Below, in pieces: positions 33,134-41,346 of a DNA stretch of 64,000 nt; the first letter of the stretch is position 1; each line of letters starts with the position of its first letter. A model generated the notes under the pieces. That model did no database searches and was not told the origin of the DNA. It saw nothing but the letters and a program-made list of their open reading frames with translations. This stretch comes from Aquipluma nitroreducens (GTDB taxonomy: Bacteria; Bacteroidota; Bacteroidia; Bacteroidales; Prolixibacteraceae), in the NCBI RefSeq assembly GCF_009689585.1, contig NZ_AP018694.1, positions 4,703,501-4,767,500 on the forward strand, given 5' to 3'. Made by a program: the position numbers and the translations under genes.

Positions 33134-33619
33134 ATGTTGAAGTTTTTTGAAAATGTGACAACGCTAAACGAACTTCGGAAAGAGTACCGGAGATTGGCAT
33201 TTATCTACCATCCAGACAAAGGTGGTGACACTGTGCTGATGCAGATTCTGAACGACAGGTACGAACGCCTATCTGAAAAGTTTATTAAAGAAAATGTAGA
33301 TTTTTCAGAAGGACGTAAGGAATATGAGATGCAGGTTTCCGAAGAAATCCGGGATATGTTAGACCGCATCATGTTTCTCAAAGGTGTGGATATTGAAGTT
33401 ATTGGCGGATGGATCTGGATTACCGGAAATACGTTTGCCATCAGGACAACATTGAAAAGCCTGGGATTCTTGTTCAGCCATCCGAAAACAGCGTGGTACT
33501 GGCACAAAGGTGAATATCGAAAGAAAAGCGGAAAGATTCAATCCATGGATGAAATGAGAGATTTCTGGGGTTCTCAGAAGATGGAAACTCAACCCGAAAC
33601 ATCGAATCAATTAAATTAA
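33134..33619 (+). CDS. J-domain protein
   Basis: This 161-residue protein opens with a short J domain: LNELRKEYRRLAFIYHPDKGGDTVLMQILNDRYE in parts, with the HPD tripeptide at residues 29-31. The rest (GVDIEVIGGWIWITGNTFAI, then HPKTAWYWHKGEYRKKSGK) is a small beta-rich domain common to element-borne J proteins. HPD stimulates the ATPase of a DnaK chaperone. What it delivers to DnaK is unknown. It is headed by a family A leader. Confidence 0.85.
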   Translation: MLKFFENVTTLNELRKEYRRLAFIYHPDKGGDTVLMQILNDRYERLSEKFIKENVDFSEGRKEYEMQVSEEIRDMLDRIMFLKGVDIEVIGGWIWITGNTFAIRTTLKSLGFLFSHPKTAWYWHKGEYRKKSGKIQSMDEMRDFWGSQKMETQPETSNQLN

Positions 33620-33626
33620 TCAACAG

Positions 33627-33687
33627 GGCGTGCCAGACCATACCTGAGTTTACCAAAGGTTGCCCAAATAAGTCCGCAGGGCAGCGG
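33627..33687 (+). promoter_or_regulatory. Short leader, family B copy 1
   Basis: GGCGTGCCAGACCA, CCTGAGTT and TGCCCAAATAAGT are followed by hairpin CCGC-AGGGCA-GCGG (33674-33687), 8 nt before the ATG at 33696. It shares the 3' hairpin with family A. Confidence 0.75.
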
Positions 33688-33695
33688 CATTTCAC

Positions 33696-33890
33696 ATGAA
33701 TATAGAATTAGATATTGCAACAATCGATAGGCTTCTCAATGCCATCATGTTCTGTTTAGGTCCTTCATTAGACGACAACAGCATCCGGGAATCACCTTGG
33801 TTACTTGAACTGGCCGAGTCTTACAACGAAATCGTTGCTCAGTTGCCAGTCGGATGGAGATTAGATCATCATCAGCTTATCCATTTTTAA
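33696..33890 (+). CDS. Hypothetical mobile-element protein (64 residues)
   Basis: The product reads MNIELDIATIDRLLNAIMFC, then SPWLLELAESYNEIVAQLPVGW, and is acidic and helical. It has its own short leader on each side and no recognised family. Position between two leaders with matching spacing supports it as a real gene. Confidence 0.65.
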   Translation: MNIELDIATIDRLLNAIMFCLGPSLDDNSIRESPWLLELAESYNEIVAQLPVGWRLDHHQLIHF

Positions 33891-33897
33891 TTCACAC

Positions 33898-33958
33898 GGC
33901 GCGCCAGACCAGCCCTGAGTTAATCGAAGGGTGCCAATATAAGTCCGCAGGGCAGCGG
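33898..33958 (+). promoter_or_regulatory. Short leader, family B copy 2
   Basis: It aligns over its length with 33627-33687: GGCGCGCCAGACCA, CCTGAGTT, TGCCAATATAAGT, then CCGC-AGGGCA-GCGG (33945-33958), 8 nt before the ATG at 33967. Confidence 0.75.
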
Positions 33959-33966
33959 CAATACCT

Positions 33967-34374
33967 ATGGATTATTTAGTAGTTGGTTCAAACGGTTTTG
34001 CACAAGTTGGTGATCTGGATTATTTTACCAAAGCGAAAATCGAACTTCGAGTTTTACTTGATTTTTTGCAAAGAAATTATCCTGTTCCTGATGAATTTGC
34101 CTCAAAAGCCTATTACTACATCAAAGCTTTCAACCATGATTTTGGAACCTACCATGAAGTTGTTGTCATCTTCGATGATCAATATCTTTCCGCTCTGGAG
34201 GATTCCGGACTTGAACCAGATACGGAGTTGTTTGGTAAGTTCTGGAACTGGTTTAATTCGGTTGAGTTCGTTGATTTGGAATCGGAAGAGCTGACCGGGC
34301 AAATACGGCATGCTTACCTGAATACTCTGGACATTGAAAAAGGTGATCATCTGAAAGTTATTCGTGTAGCCTGA
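33967..34374 (+). CDS. Hypothetical mobile-element protein (135 residues)
   Basis: This acidic protein reads MDYLVVGSNGFAQVGDLDYF and later HEVVVIFDDQYLSALEDSGL and KFWNWFNSVEFVDLESEEL. Its low pI and leading-region position would suit a DNA-mimic or antirestriction protein, but I see no ArdA/KlcA motif, so this is speculation. It is headed by a family B leader and followed by a terminator. Confidence 0.65.
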   Translation: MDYLVVGSNGFAQVGDLDYFTKAKIELRVLLDFLQRNYPVPDEFASKAYYYIKAFNHDFGTYHEVVVIFDDQYLSALEDSGLEPDTELFGKFWNWFNSVEFVDLESEELTGQIRHAYLNTLDIEKGDHLKVIRVA

Positions 34375-34378
34375 ATTT

Positions 34379-34405
34379 CAAAAAAGGGTGAAAAACCCTT
34401 TTTTT
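34379..34405 (+). terminator. Terminator after the 135-residue gene
   Basis: AAAAAAGGG (34380-34388) pairs with CCCTTTTTT (34396-34404), continuing in T. Confidence 0.85.
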
Positions 34406-34454
34406 TTCGTTCATGGGTTTTCGCCAGTTCCGTAATGCTGTTTTTTAAGTTTTT

Positions 34455-34706
34455 TACTCTCACTCAATTTTAGCGCAAAGTTATTTACGCATTCCGGAAA
34501 AGTCAAGGGTGGCTTTTCCCTCCTCACTTTCCACCAGCGCCACGCTTCGCGCTTGGTCAAAAACCTAACGCCCCTCGACTGTTTCACACTCAGGGGACGT
34601 AAGGTTTTATGACATTCGCCCTTGACAAGAATCCGGTCTGCTCAATGGTATTCGGCTCAAAATTAACCGGCGAGCCAGAAGCCAAAATAAGTCCGCAGGG
34701 CAGCGG
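34455..34706 (+). promoter_or_regulatory. Structured leader, family A copy 3
   Basis: It has the family A landmarks, with inner stem variants (AACCTAACGCCCCT and AGGGGACGTAAGGTT) and outer GTCAAGGG/CCCTTGAC. Terminal hairpin CCGC-AGGGCA-GCGG (34693-34706) ends 9 nt before the ATG at 34716. Confidence 0.8.
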
Positions 34707-34715
34707 TCAAGAACA

Positions 34716-35165
34716 ATGAAAACGTATAAGAAAATTCTTCCATTAATCACTTTGAAGAAAACCAAGTCAGATTTTCCATGTGCAAAGATTGTAACATCAG
34801 CCGATGCTAATGAATTCATCCGCAATTTTTACTCGGATGATATTGGAATCTTTGAAAGTTTTTTCATCCTGTTGCTCAACCGAAACAATACAACTATTGG
34901 ATATGCCAAGATTTCACAAGGTGGAATTATTGGAACTGTTATCGATGCCACCATTATTGCTAAGTACTGCGTTGAAGCTTTGGCAAAATCAGTAATCCTT
35001 GCTCACAATCATCCTTCCGGCGGACTTGTTCCCAGTCAGGCAGATAAAGATATCACACGGAAAATAACAGATACCCTAAAGATTTTCGATTGCACAGTTC
35101 TTGACCATGTTATCCTTACGGAAGAGTCTTACTTCTCCTTTGCCGATGATGGATTGATGTATTAA
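34716..35165 (+). CDS. RadC-like JAB/MPN-domain protein
   Basis: This 149-residue protein contains the RadC core: ILAHNHPSGGLVPSQADKDI (H-x-H-P-S-G ... S ... D) with TVLDHVILTEESYFSFADDG. The N-terminal helix-hairpin-helix of chromosomal RadC is missing, as in the short RadC versions carried by mobile elements. The JAMM residues are intact, so metal-dependent hydrolysis is possible, but the reaction is not known. It is headed by a family A leader and followed by a terminator. Confidence 0.9.
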   Translation: MKTYKKILPLITLKKTKSDFPCAKIVTSADANEFIRNFYSDDIGIFESFFILLLNRNNTTIGYAKISQGGIIGTVIDATIIAKYCVEALAKSVILAHNHPSGGLVPSQADKDITRKITDTLKIFDCTVLDHVILTEESYFSFADDGLMY

Positions 35166-35169
35166 AATG

Positions 35170-35190
35170 AGCCCTTCGGGGCTTTTTTTT
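35170..35190 (+). terminator. Terminator after the RadC-like gene
   Basis: AGCCC-TTCG-GGGCT followed by a run of T. Confidence 0.88.
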
Positions 35191-35191
35191 A

Positions 35192-35482
35192 TCATTTGCC
35201 ATTGCCCAGCATATTCAGCTTTTCGCTTAATTCAATAAGTCCGGCTTTCTGTAAGCAGTCGCTGGCCATTGCCCTCAGTTCTTTCAAATTCTCTTCAGGA
35301 ACATTGTTCAGAAGGTTGGATGATTTATCATCATCCTTTGCTGTCAGCCCCCGCTCAATAACACTATTGAGCAGTAATACATTTTTACGCGACATTTTCA
35401 AATCAATCTTCACCGTTTCATTCATGCCAGGGATACTCAAAATGGTATCATAAACCTTGGCCACATCATTTGTTGTCAGCAT
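35192..35482 (-). CDS. Hypothetical mobile-element protein (96-104 residues)
   Basis: From the ATG at 35482 the product reads MLTTNDVAKVYDTILSIPGM and later RKNVLLLNSVIERGL and LRAMASDCLQKAGLIELSEKL; it is helical and soluble. A start at 35506 would add eight residues (MSNFKRVI). It is convergent with the RadC gene and divergent from the primase gene. No family recognised, though the setting (next to the element primase) suggests replication or transfer control. Confidence 0.6.
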   Translation of the reverse strand: MLTTNDVAKVYDTILSIPGMNETVKIDLKMSRKNVLLLNSVIERGLTAKDDDKSSNLLNNVPEENLKELRAMASDCLQKAGLIELSEKLNMLGNGK

Positions 35483-35616
35483 AATTACACGTTTAAAATT
35501 AGACAAAATTTACGCTGTAAAAGTAATGAGCCATTTTCAAACCATCCCAGTCAAAATATAGTGAGGATAGGTAAAGCCCATACCGCTTATTTACCTTCGT
35601 ATCATTGAACTGAATA

Positions 35617-36540
35617 GTGAACTTGAAAATGTGCGGTATGGATTTCAGGAATCAAGTGCTTTCCATTAGCGAAGCAAAAGAAATGGACATGGTAAATTAC
35701 CTGTCCGCATTGGGCCACGAGCCAGCAAAGATCAGGAACAATGACTATTGGTATTTATCTCCACTTCGGGAAGAAAAAACACCATCATTTAAGGTAAACA
35801 GGAAGCTTAACCGGTGGTACGATCATGGTCTGGGCAGAGGGGGTAACCTGATTGATTTCGGTATAGAATATCACCATTGTACTTTTGGCGAATTGCTTAA
35901 CAAACTAAGTGGTAATCTTTCTTTTCAAAAGCCACATGCCCAGATGGTGAAAAGTGTGTATGAGCAGGAGCCTAAGATTAAAGTTTTGAGCGATTTTGAA
36001 CTCACTTCATATGCCTTATTAGGGTACCTGGAACAAAGACATATCCCAATAGAAATTGCCCAAAAGTATTGTCGTGAAATTCGTTATGAATTGAACGGTA
36101 AAACCTACTACGGCATCGGTTTTAAAAATGATTCAGGAGGATGGGAAATTCGCAATCCTTACTTCAAAGCAAGCAGTTCGCCAAAGGATATCACCACCTT
36201 AAAAAATGGTTCGGATGAGGCAGTCGTATTTGAAGGTTTTACCGATTTTTTATCCTTCCAGTTTCTCCAAAAAAACCTTCCTGAAAACAGTCAGGATTTT
36301 GTGGTTTTAAATTCGGTTTCCTTTTTTGAAAGAGCACGATTATTTATGGAACAACACCAGTTGATTCGACTTTACCTGGACAGGGATGCTGCCGGACTAA
36401 AATACTGTCGGCGCGCACTTTCAATGAGTACTAAATATACCGATGAAAGCAAGCTATACAAAAAACATAAAGACCTTAATGACTGGATTGTAAATTTTGA
36501 CAAGTTGCAGAAAATGCGATTAAGGCAAAAGTTAAGATAG
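35617..36540 (+). CDS. Primase-like protein with a Toprim domain
   Basis: This 307-residue protein has an N-terminal region laid out like a CHC2 primase finger (NNDYWYLSPLREEKTPSFKVNR, then YDHGLGRGGNLIDF) but without the Cys residues. A Toprim domain follows: EAVVFEGFTDFLSF (Glu) and RLYLDRDAAGLKYC (D-x-D). It could make primers for the element's single strand after transfer. The frame opens at a GTG (35617); ATGs at 35629 and 35638 are close alternatives. It lies just before the oriT-like region. Confidence 0.88.
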   Translation: MNLKMCGMDFRNQVLSISEAKEMDMVNYLSALGHEPAKIRNNDYWYLSPLREEKTPSFKVNRKLNRWYDHGLGRGGNLIDFGIEYHHCTFGELLNKLSGNLSFQKPHAQMVKSVYEQEPKIKVLSDFELTSYALLGYLEQRHIPIEIAQKYCREIRYELNGKTYYGIGFKNDSGGWEIRNPYFKASSSPKDITTLKNGSDEAVVFEGFTDFLSFQFLQKNLPENSQDFVVLNSVSFFERARLFMEQHQLIRLYLDRDAAGLKYCRRALSMSTKYTDESKLYKKHKDLNDWIVNFDKLQKMRLRQKLR

Positions 36541-36646
36541 TTCTGAAATTTAATTGAATCAATCTGGAAGTGCCTGAAAGCGGTAAAAGACATTTATAGG
36601 TCTGACAGACGTTCGAAGGGCTGGGAGATTGCCACGTTCCTGCAAT

Positions 36647-36685
36647 CGGCAAGATGTCCGTTTGTCCGACAAACGAATCTTGCCG
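36647..36685. other. oriT-like nested hairpin upstream of the mobilisation genes
   Basis: CGGCAAGAT (36647-36655) pairs with ATCTTGCCG (36677-36685), and inside it GTTTGTC/GACAAAC (36660-36666, 36668-36674) forms a second stem. A third pair CCCAC/GTGGG follows at about 36687-36708. It lies in the 219-bp gap before mobC, the usual oriT place for this type of module. The nick site cannot be read. Confidence 0.55.
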
Positions 36686-36759
36686 CCCCACACTCGGAAC
36701 TCGTGGGCGGGGGACACTGATAAGATCAGATGAGTTTGAAAACGATAAAATGAGAAGAG

Positions 36760-37149
36760 ATGGGAAGAGAAAATTCAAACAGGACACGAAAAATCAGCCT
36801 ACGGTTAACTACTGCTGAATACTTGAAAGTTGAACGAAAATGGAAGACCAGCACTTGTCGAAAGTTAAGCGATTATGTGCGGCATAACCTTTTTGATAAA
36901 CCAGTAACCAGTTATTACCGGAACCAATCTTTGGATGATTTTATGGAAGAAATGATACTCCTCAGAAATGAGCTGAACCACATCGGGAACAACTTCAACC
37001 AGACAGTAAAACGACTGCAAACACTTAGCCAGATTGCTGAATTCAGAAGCTGGCTGATCGCTTATGAGGTTGAGAAAAAGACACTCTTTAACAAGGTGGA
37101 CGAGATCAAAAAGCATATTCAAAAAATAGCTGAATCATGGTTACAGTAA
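36760..37149 (+). CDS. MobC-like relaxosome accessory protein
   Basis: This 129-residue basic protein starts with a ribbon-helix-helix segment (RTRKISLRLTTAEYLKVERK) and continues with LRNELNHIGNNFNQTVKRL, the conserved core of bacterial mobilisation proteins of the MobC type. Such proteins bind oriT and open it for the relaxase. Its stop overlaps the relaxase start by 13 bp, so the two are made together. Confidence 0.88.
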   Translation: MGRENSNRTRKISLRLTTAEYLKVERKWKTSTCRKLSDYVRHNLFDKPVTSYYRNQSLDDFMEEMILLRNELNHIGNNFNQTVKRLQTLSQIAEFRSWLIAYEVEKKTLFNKVDEIKKHIQKIAESWLQ

Positions 37150-38441
37150 TCAAAACAGGAAACTCCATTCACCGTATTTTTAACTACAATGAGAATAAGG
37201 TAAAAGAAGGAGTGGCGGAGTGCATTGGGGCCGAAAATTATCCAATTGATGCGAATAAAATGAACCTTTCGATGAGGCTGAATCGTTTCCTGAAACAGAT
37301 TGAACTCAACGAAAATGTAAAGCGTAACAGCGTGCATATTTCTCTGAATTTTCATCCTTCAGAAAGCCATTTGTCCAAAGAGAAATTACTTGAAATCGCA
37401 GCGACTTATATGTATAAGATCGGCTTCGGGAAACAACCGTACATGGTATACCAGCACCATGATGCAGCGCATCCGCATATCCACATAGTATCCATTAAAG
37501 TGCGTCCGGATGGCAGCCGGATTGATATGAACAACATTGGCCGCAACCAATCGGAACAGGCACGAAAAGCCATCGAAAAGGAGTTCGGACTAGTCAGTGC
37601 TGAAGCACAGAAAAAACAGGAACAATATCGCTTAAACCCAGTATCCGCGGCAAAGGTGTTGTACGGTAAGACGCAAACCAAAATGGCCATACAAAATGTA
37701 TTGGAGGCGGTGTTAAACCAGTACCGCTATACCAGCCTTCCTGAGTTAAATGCAGTACTCAGACAATACAACGTAATTGCAGAAAGGGGCAACCAAGATT
37801 CGAAGGTTTATCAGCACAAAGGTTTGCTGTACCGGATACTGGATGCTGACGGAAATCCAGTTGGTGTGCCGATCAAAGCGAGCCTGTTTTATAACGATTC
37901 AACACTTAAATTTTTGGAAGAGAAGTTTAAGGAAAATGAAGCAAAGCGGATACCTCACAAGTTACGGGTTAAGAATGCCATTGATATGTTCTTAACGGGA
38001 AAAAAAGCAACACTTCAGGATTTGATAAAAGCATTGGAAAAGCAGGGTATTCATGTCGCCCTGCGCCAAAATGATACCGGTTTGATGTACGGTATCACTT
38101 ATGTGGATCACCAGACCAAATGCGTGTTCAACGGGAGTGTATTGGGCAAACAATACAGTGCAAAAGCCATTCAAGAACGTTGCCAGCATAAAGCAGTACC
38201 TGAACAGAAGTTGCCTCCGCATTCAGCCCAGGAACCAACTGGGTTACAGCCTCAGGCTACCGCCGTTGAGGCAGAAACCAAAGCGTATCCAAATGCTATG
38301 CAGATGACCGGACCTTTCAAAGAAATTGAAAATTTGTTGGATACTCTGATACAAACGGAACATACATCGAATTATCTGCCTTACCAATTAAAAAGGAAAA
38401 GGAGAAAAAGGAAAAGAAAAAACCTGAATAACAATCAATAG
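37137..38441 (+). CDS. Relaxase / mobilisation nuclease (MOBP type)
   Basis: This 434-residue protein has an N-terminal relaxase domain with the three-His motif in YQHHDAAHPHIHIVSIKVRPDG and an upstream NSVHISLNFHPSE segment; a candidate catalytic Tyr lies near the N-terminus. Relaxases cut one strand at oriT and stay bound to its 5' end during transfer. The C-terminus ends in a strongly basic tail (KRKRRKRKRKN). It overlaps mobC and precedes the coupling protein. Confidence 0.93.
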   Translation: MVTVIKTGNSIHRIFNYNENKVKEGVAECIGAENYPIDANKMNLSMRLNRFLKQIELNENVKRNSVHISLNFHPSESHLSKEKLLEIAATYMYKIGFGKQPYMVYQHHDAAHPHIHIVSIKVRPDGSRIDMNNIGRNQSEQARKAIEKEFGLVSAEAQKKQEQYRLNPVSAAKVLYGKTQTKMAIQNVLEAVLNQYRYTSLPELNAVLRQYNVIAERGNQDSKVYQHKGLLYRILDADGNPVGVPIKASLFYNDSTLKFLEEKFKENEAKRIPHKLRVKNAIDMFLTGKKATLQDLIKALEKQGIHVALRQNDTGLMYGITYVDHQTKCVFNGSVLGKQYSAKAIQERCQHKAVPEQKLPPHSAQEPTGLQPQATAVEAETKAYPNAMQMTGPFKEIENLLDTLIQTEHTSNYLPYQLKRKRRKRKRKNLNNNQ

Positions 38442-38472
38442 CAACAAATAACAAACAAAAAATCTTAAAGCT

Positions 38473-40464
38473 ATGGCAATGCAGACAGGTGAGAATGAAC
38501 AGGCGATGAGGAAAATTCTGGATATGACTAGGCTGATTAGCATTATAATATTAGTGATCCATTTTTATTATTACTGTTACGGTGCTTTCCAGGAGTGGGG
38601 ATTGAGCAGTGCACTGAGCGATCGCTTACTGGGCAATATTTACAGAACGGGATTGTTTGGAAATTTTCATAAATCCAAGCTAATTGCCTTGGGCTTTCTG
38701 TTTATCTCCCTGTTGGGTGCAAGAGGCAGGAAAGACGAAAAGCTGAATCATAAAACAGCCTTTGCATATATCATCACCGGACTGTTAATTTATTTTACAA
38801 GTTACCTGGCCTTGCTGGTGAAAATAAAGACAACGAAACTGGCAATGGTTTATATCGGCCTTACTTCAATTGGTTTTTTGCTCGTGCTATCGGGCGGTAC
38901 ATTGTTATCGAGGATTATCAGTAATAAGCTCAATAATAAAGATATTTTTAACCGTGAGAACGAGACGTTTCCGCAGGAAGAACGTCTGTTGGAGAACGAA
39001 TATTCAATTAATCTACCTGCCCGATACCATCTTAAAGATAAGGTATGTGAAAGCTGGATCAACATTATTAATCCTTTTCGTGGAGTAATGGTGTTGGGGA
39101 CTCCCGGTTCTGGAAAATCTTATTTCGTGATACGCCACATCATAACACAACATATCCGCAAAGGCTTTACGATGTTTGTGTACGATTTTAAGTTTGACGA
39201 CCTTTCAAGAATTGCATATAATACATGGCTGAAAAACAAACATAGGTACCCAAAACCGCCGACATTTTATGTGATCAATTTTGACGACCTGACCCGCAGC
39301 CACCGCTGTAACCCACTGGAACCTTCGGCCATGACCGACATTACCGATGCGGCAGAATCTGCCCGTACCATCCTGATGGGATTGAACCGGGAATGGATCA
39401 AGCGTCAAGGTGATTTTTTTGTGGAATCGCCAATCAACTTTCTGACGGCGGTAATATGGTATTTACGAAAGTATAAGGATGGTGAATTTTGTACCCTGCC
39501 ACACGTCATTGAGCTGATGCAGGTGGACTATGATAGTCTGTTTACACTACTCAGGATGGAGAAAGAAATTGAGGTACTGATCAATCCTTTTGTGAATGCA
39601 TACCTCAATGATGTGATGGAGCAACTGGAAGGCCAAATTGCTGCTGCAAAAGTGGCCATGGCCAGGCTTTCTTCGCCACAATTGTACTACGTTTTATCCG
39701 GCAACGACTTTACGCTTGATATCAATAATCCAGATGATCCTAAGATTGTCTGCATGGGCAATAATCCGCAAAAGATACAGATTTACGGGGCTGTATTATC
39801 TCTCTATGTAACCCGTTTGGTGAAGTTGGTGAACAAGAAAGGTAAACAAAAGAGCAGCCTAATTTTTGATGAATTCCCAACTATTTACCTCAATAATATG
39901 GACAGCCTGATTGCAACGGCAAGAAGCAACAAAGTGGCAACCTGTCTGGGTATTCAGGACTTTAGCCAGCTCCGTAAGGATTATGGCAGGGAGCAGGCAG
40001 ATGTGATCATGAACATTACCGGAAACATAGTTAGCGGACAAGTTACGGGCGATACGGCCAAACAATTATCAGAACGCTTTGGCAAGATTATGCAGGATCG
40101 GGAAAGCCTTTCCATTAACGCTTCTGATACTTCCATCAGCCGTTCCAAACAATTGGAATCTGCGGTACCACCCTCTAAAATTTCTACACTTAGTTCCGGG
40201 GAGTTTGTAGGCATGGTGGCCGATGATCCAGACTGTAAAATTGACCTGAAAACTTTCCATTGCGAGATATTGAACGACCATGCAGCGCTGAAGAAAGAAC
40301 AGGAAGCTTACAAGGATATTCAGGTCATACGCAAGCTGGACAATACCATGGTGCAACGCAACTATTTGCAGATAAAACAGGATGTTCAGGATATAATTCA
40401 TTCCGAAATGGAACGATTGCTGAATGACCCTGGGCTAGCACATTTGGTTGTGAGAAAGGTGTAG
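38473..40464 (+). CDS. Type IV coupling protein, VirD4/TraG family
   Basis: This 663-residue ATPase has about four N-terminal membrane helices (residues 15-145), then MVLGTPGSGKSYFVIRHI (Walker A, about residue 210) and SSLIFDEFPTIYLNN (Walker B, about residue 460), and TARSNKVATCLGIQDFSQL. It links the relaxase-DNA complex to a type IV secretion channel. No channel genes follow, so the element probably borrows a channel from another conjugative element. Confidence 0.92.
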   Translation: MAMQTGENEQAMRKILDMTRLISIIILVIHFYYYCYGAFQEWGLSSALSDRLLGNIYRTGLFGNFHKSKLIALGFLFISLLGARGRKDEKLNHKTAFAYIITGLLIYFTSYLALLVKIKTTKLAMVYIGLTSIGFLLVLSGGTLLSRIISNKLNNKDIFNRENETFPQEERLLENEYSINLPARYHLKDKVCESWINIINPFRGVMVLGTPGSGKSYFVIRHIITQHIRKGFTMFVYDFKFDDLSRIAYNTWLKNKHRYPKPPTFYVINFDDLTRSHRCNPLEPSAMTDITDAAESARTILMGLNREWIKRQGDFFVESPINFLTAVIWYLRKYKDGEFCTLPHVIELMQVDYDSLFTLLRMEKEIEVLINPFVNAYLNDVMEQLEGQIAAAKVAMARLSSPQLYYVLSGNDFTLDINNPDDPKIVCMGNNPQKIQIYGAVLSLYVTRLVKLVNKKGKQKSSLIFDEFPTIYLNNMDSLIATARSNKVATCLGIQDFSQLRKDYGREQADVIMNITGNIVSGQVTGDTAKQLSERFGKIMQDRESLSINASDTSISRSKQLESAVPPSKISTLSSGEFVGMVADDPDCKIDLKTFHCEILNDHAALKKEQEAYKDIQVIRKLDNTMVQRNYLQIKQDVQDIIHSEMERLLNDPGLAHLVVRKV

Positions 40465-40859
40465 CTGGAAATGAAATTTTTATTTAATGGCTCTTTATGT
40501 TCGGCAAGGCCTTTAGGAAGTATAACTTAATAATATATTGACATTTAAATAATTAGAGTATTATCTTATTGAAAGGCACCTAATTTTATTTAACATTGTT
40601 ATTACTAAACTATTCGACTAAAAATAGTTTTAGGAAGGAAAAGCGGATGATAAAGAAAAGGAGAGCGGATAAAGAAAGTGGTAATCTCCTTACGTTCCAA
40701 TGACGGATTTATGGTCGAAAATCAAAATTTCACTGTGTATTGATAACTCAGGGAGAAATTGATTTTAGGACTGCAGTCGAATAATATATTCAAAATTGAG
40801 GTATAACATGAAACTTATTTCTGTCGAACATAGTTCCACGAAATTTTTCGTAATTTTTA
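40465..40859. other. Non-coding gap after the transfer module
   Basis: AT-rich with no convincing gene. GCGGATnAAGAAA-type direct repeats occur at about 40643-40670. No tmRNA-end repeat (attR) was found here, so this gap cannot be shown to be the element's right edge. Confidence 0.45.
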
Positions 40860-40888
40860 TTGTTTATAAAATTCTATTCGTAATTTTG
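40860..40888 (+). promoter_or_regulatory. Bacteroidetes promoter of the flavin-protein cluster
   Basis: TTG (40860-40862), an 18-nt spacer and TAATTTTG (40881-40888) fit the consensus. A small inverted repeat CGAAA/TTTCG lies just upstream (40839-40850). The first ATG is at 40931. Confidence 0.6.
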
Positions 40889-40930
40889 GCAATGACATAA
40901 TTGAATATGTAAATAAATTATAGAAAAGAC

Positions 40931-41329
40931 ATGCCAATATTGACACAGGAAATGAAAGACATGATTGCAACACAGCAATGTTTTGTGGGAACAGTTAATG
41001 CAGATGGAACACCAAATGTAGCACCAAAGCGGTCAACCCGAGTACTATCTGACGATTCTCTTATTTTTACTGAAGGTACTGGTGGTGCAACTTACGCAAA
41101 TATCAAAAGAGGATCAAAAGTTTCTATTTCTATTGTAAATCGCGAAATTTTAGATGGATATAGATTTGTTGGAAATGCTTCATTGCAGGAAAGTGGAGAA
41201 TTATTTGAACAGGCGGCTGCAATGTCTGCACAATTAGGGAGGCCTAAACCATTTGCTGTTGTTATAATTCATATAACTGAAATTCATTCACTTAAACCAG
41301 GTCCTTCTGCCGGTAAAAAAATAGCTTAA
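40931..41329 (+). CDS. Pyridoxamine 5'-phosphate oxidase-like FMN-binding protein
   Basis: This 132-residue protein has the split-barrel fold signs: QQCFVGTVNADGTPNVAPKR and ANIKRGSKVSISIVNRE, then GYRFVGNASLQESG. Such proteins bind FMN or F420 and reduce small substrates or bind heme-like ligands; the reaction is not assignable. It is 17 bp upstream of the metallo-beta-lactamase-fold gene and probably shares its transcript. A second protein of the same fold lies at 42103. Confidence 0.85.
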   Translation: MPILTQEMKDMIATQQCFVGTVNADGTPNVAPKRSTRVLSDDSLIFTEGTGGATYANIKRGSKVSISIVNREILDGYRFVGNASLQESGELFEQAAAMSAQLGRPKPFAVVIIHITEIHSLKPGPSAGKKIA

Positions 41330-41346
41330 GCTTAAATTCTATAAAG

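Noticed and set aside
27733-34706. Repeated leader modules as a CRISPR array
   Set aside because: Copies are few, long, each attached to a different gene start, and lack spacer-repeat periodicity; no cas gene is present.
40465-40930. Right end (attR) of the mobile element
   Set aside because: I looked for the ssrA 3' end sequence here and found none; the true right edge is not determined.
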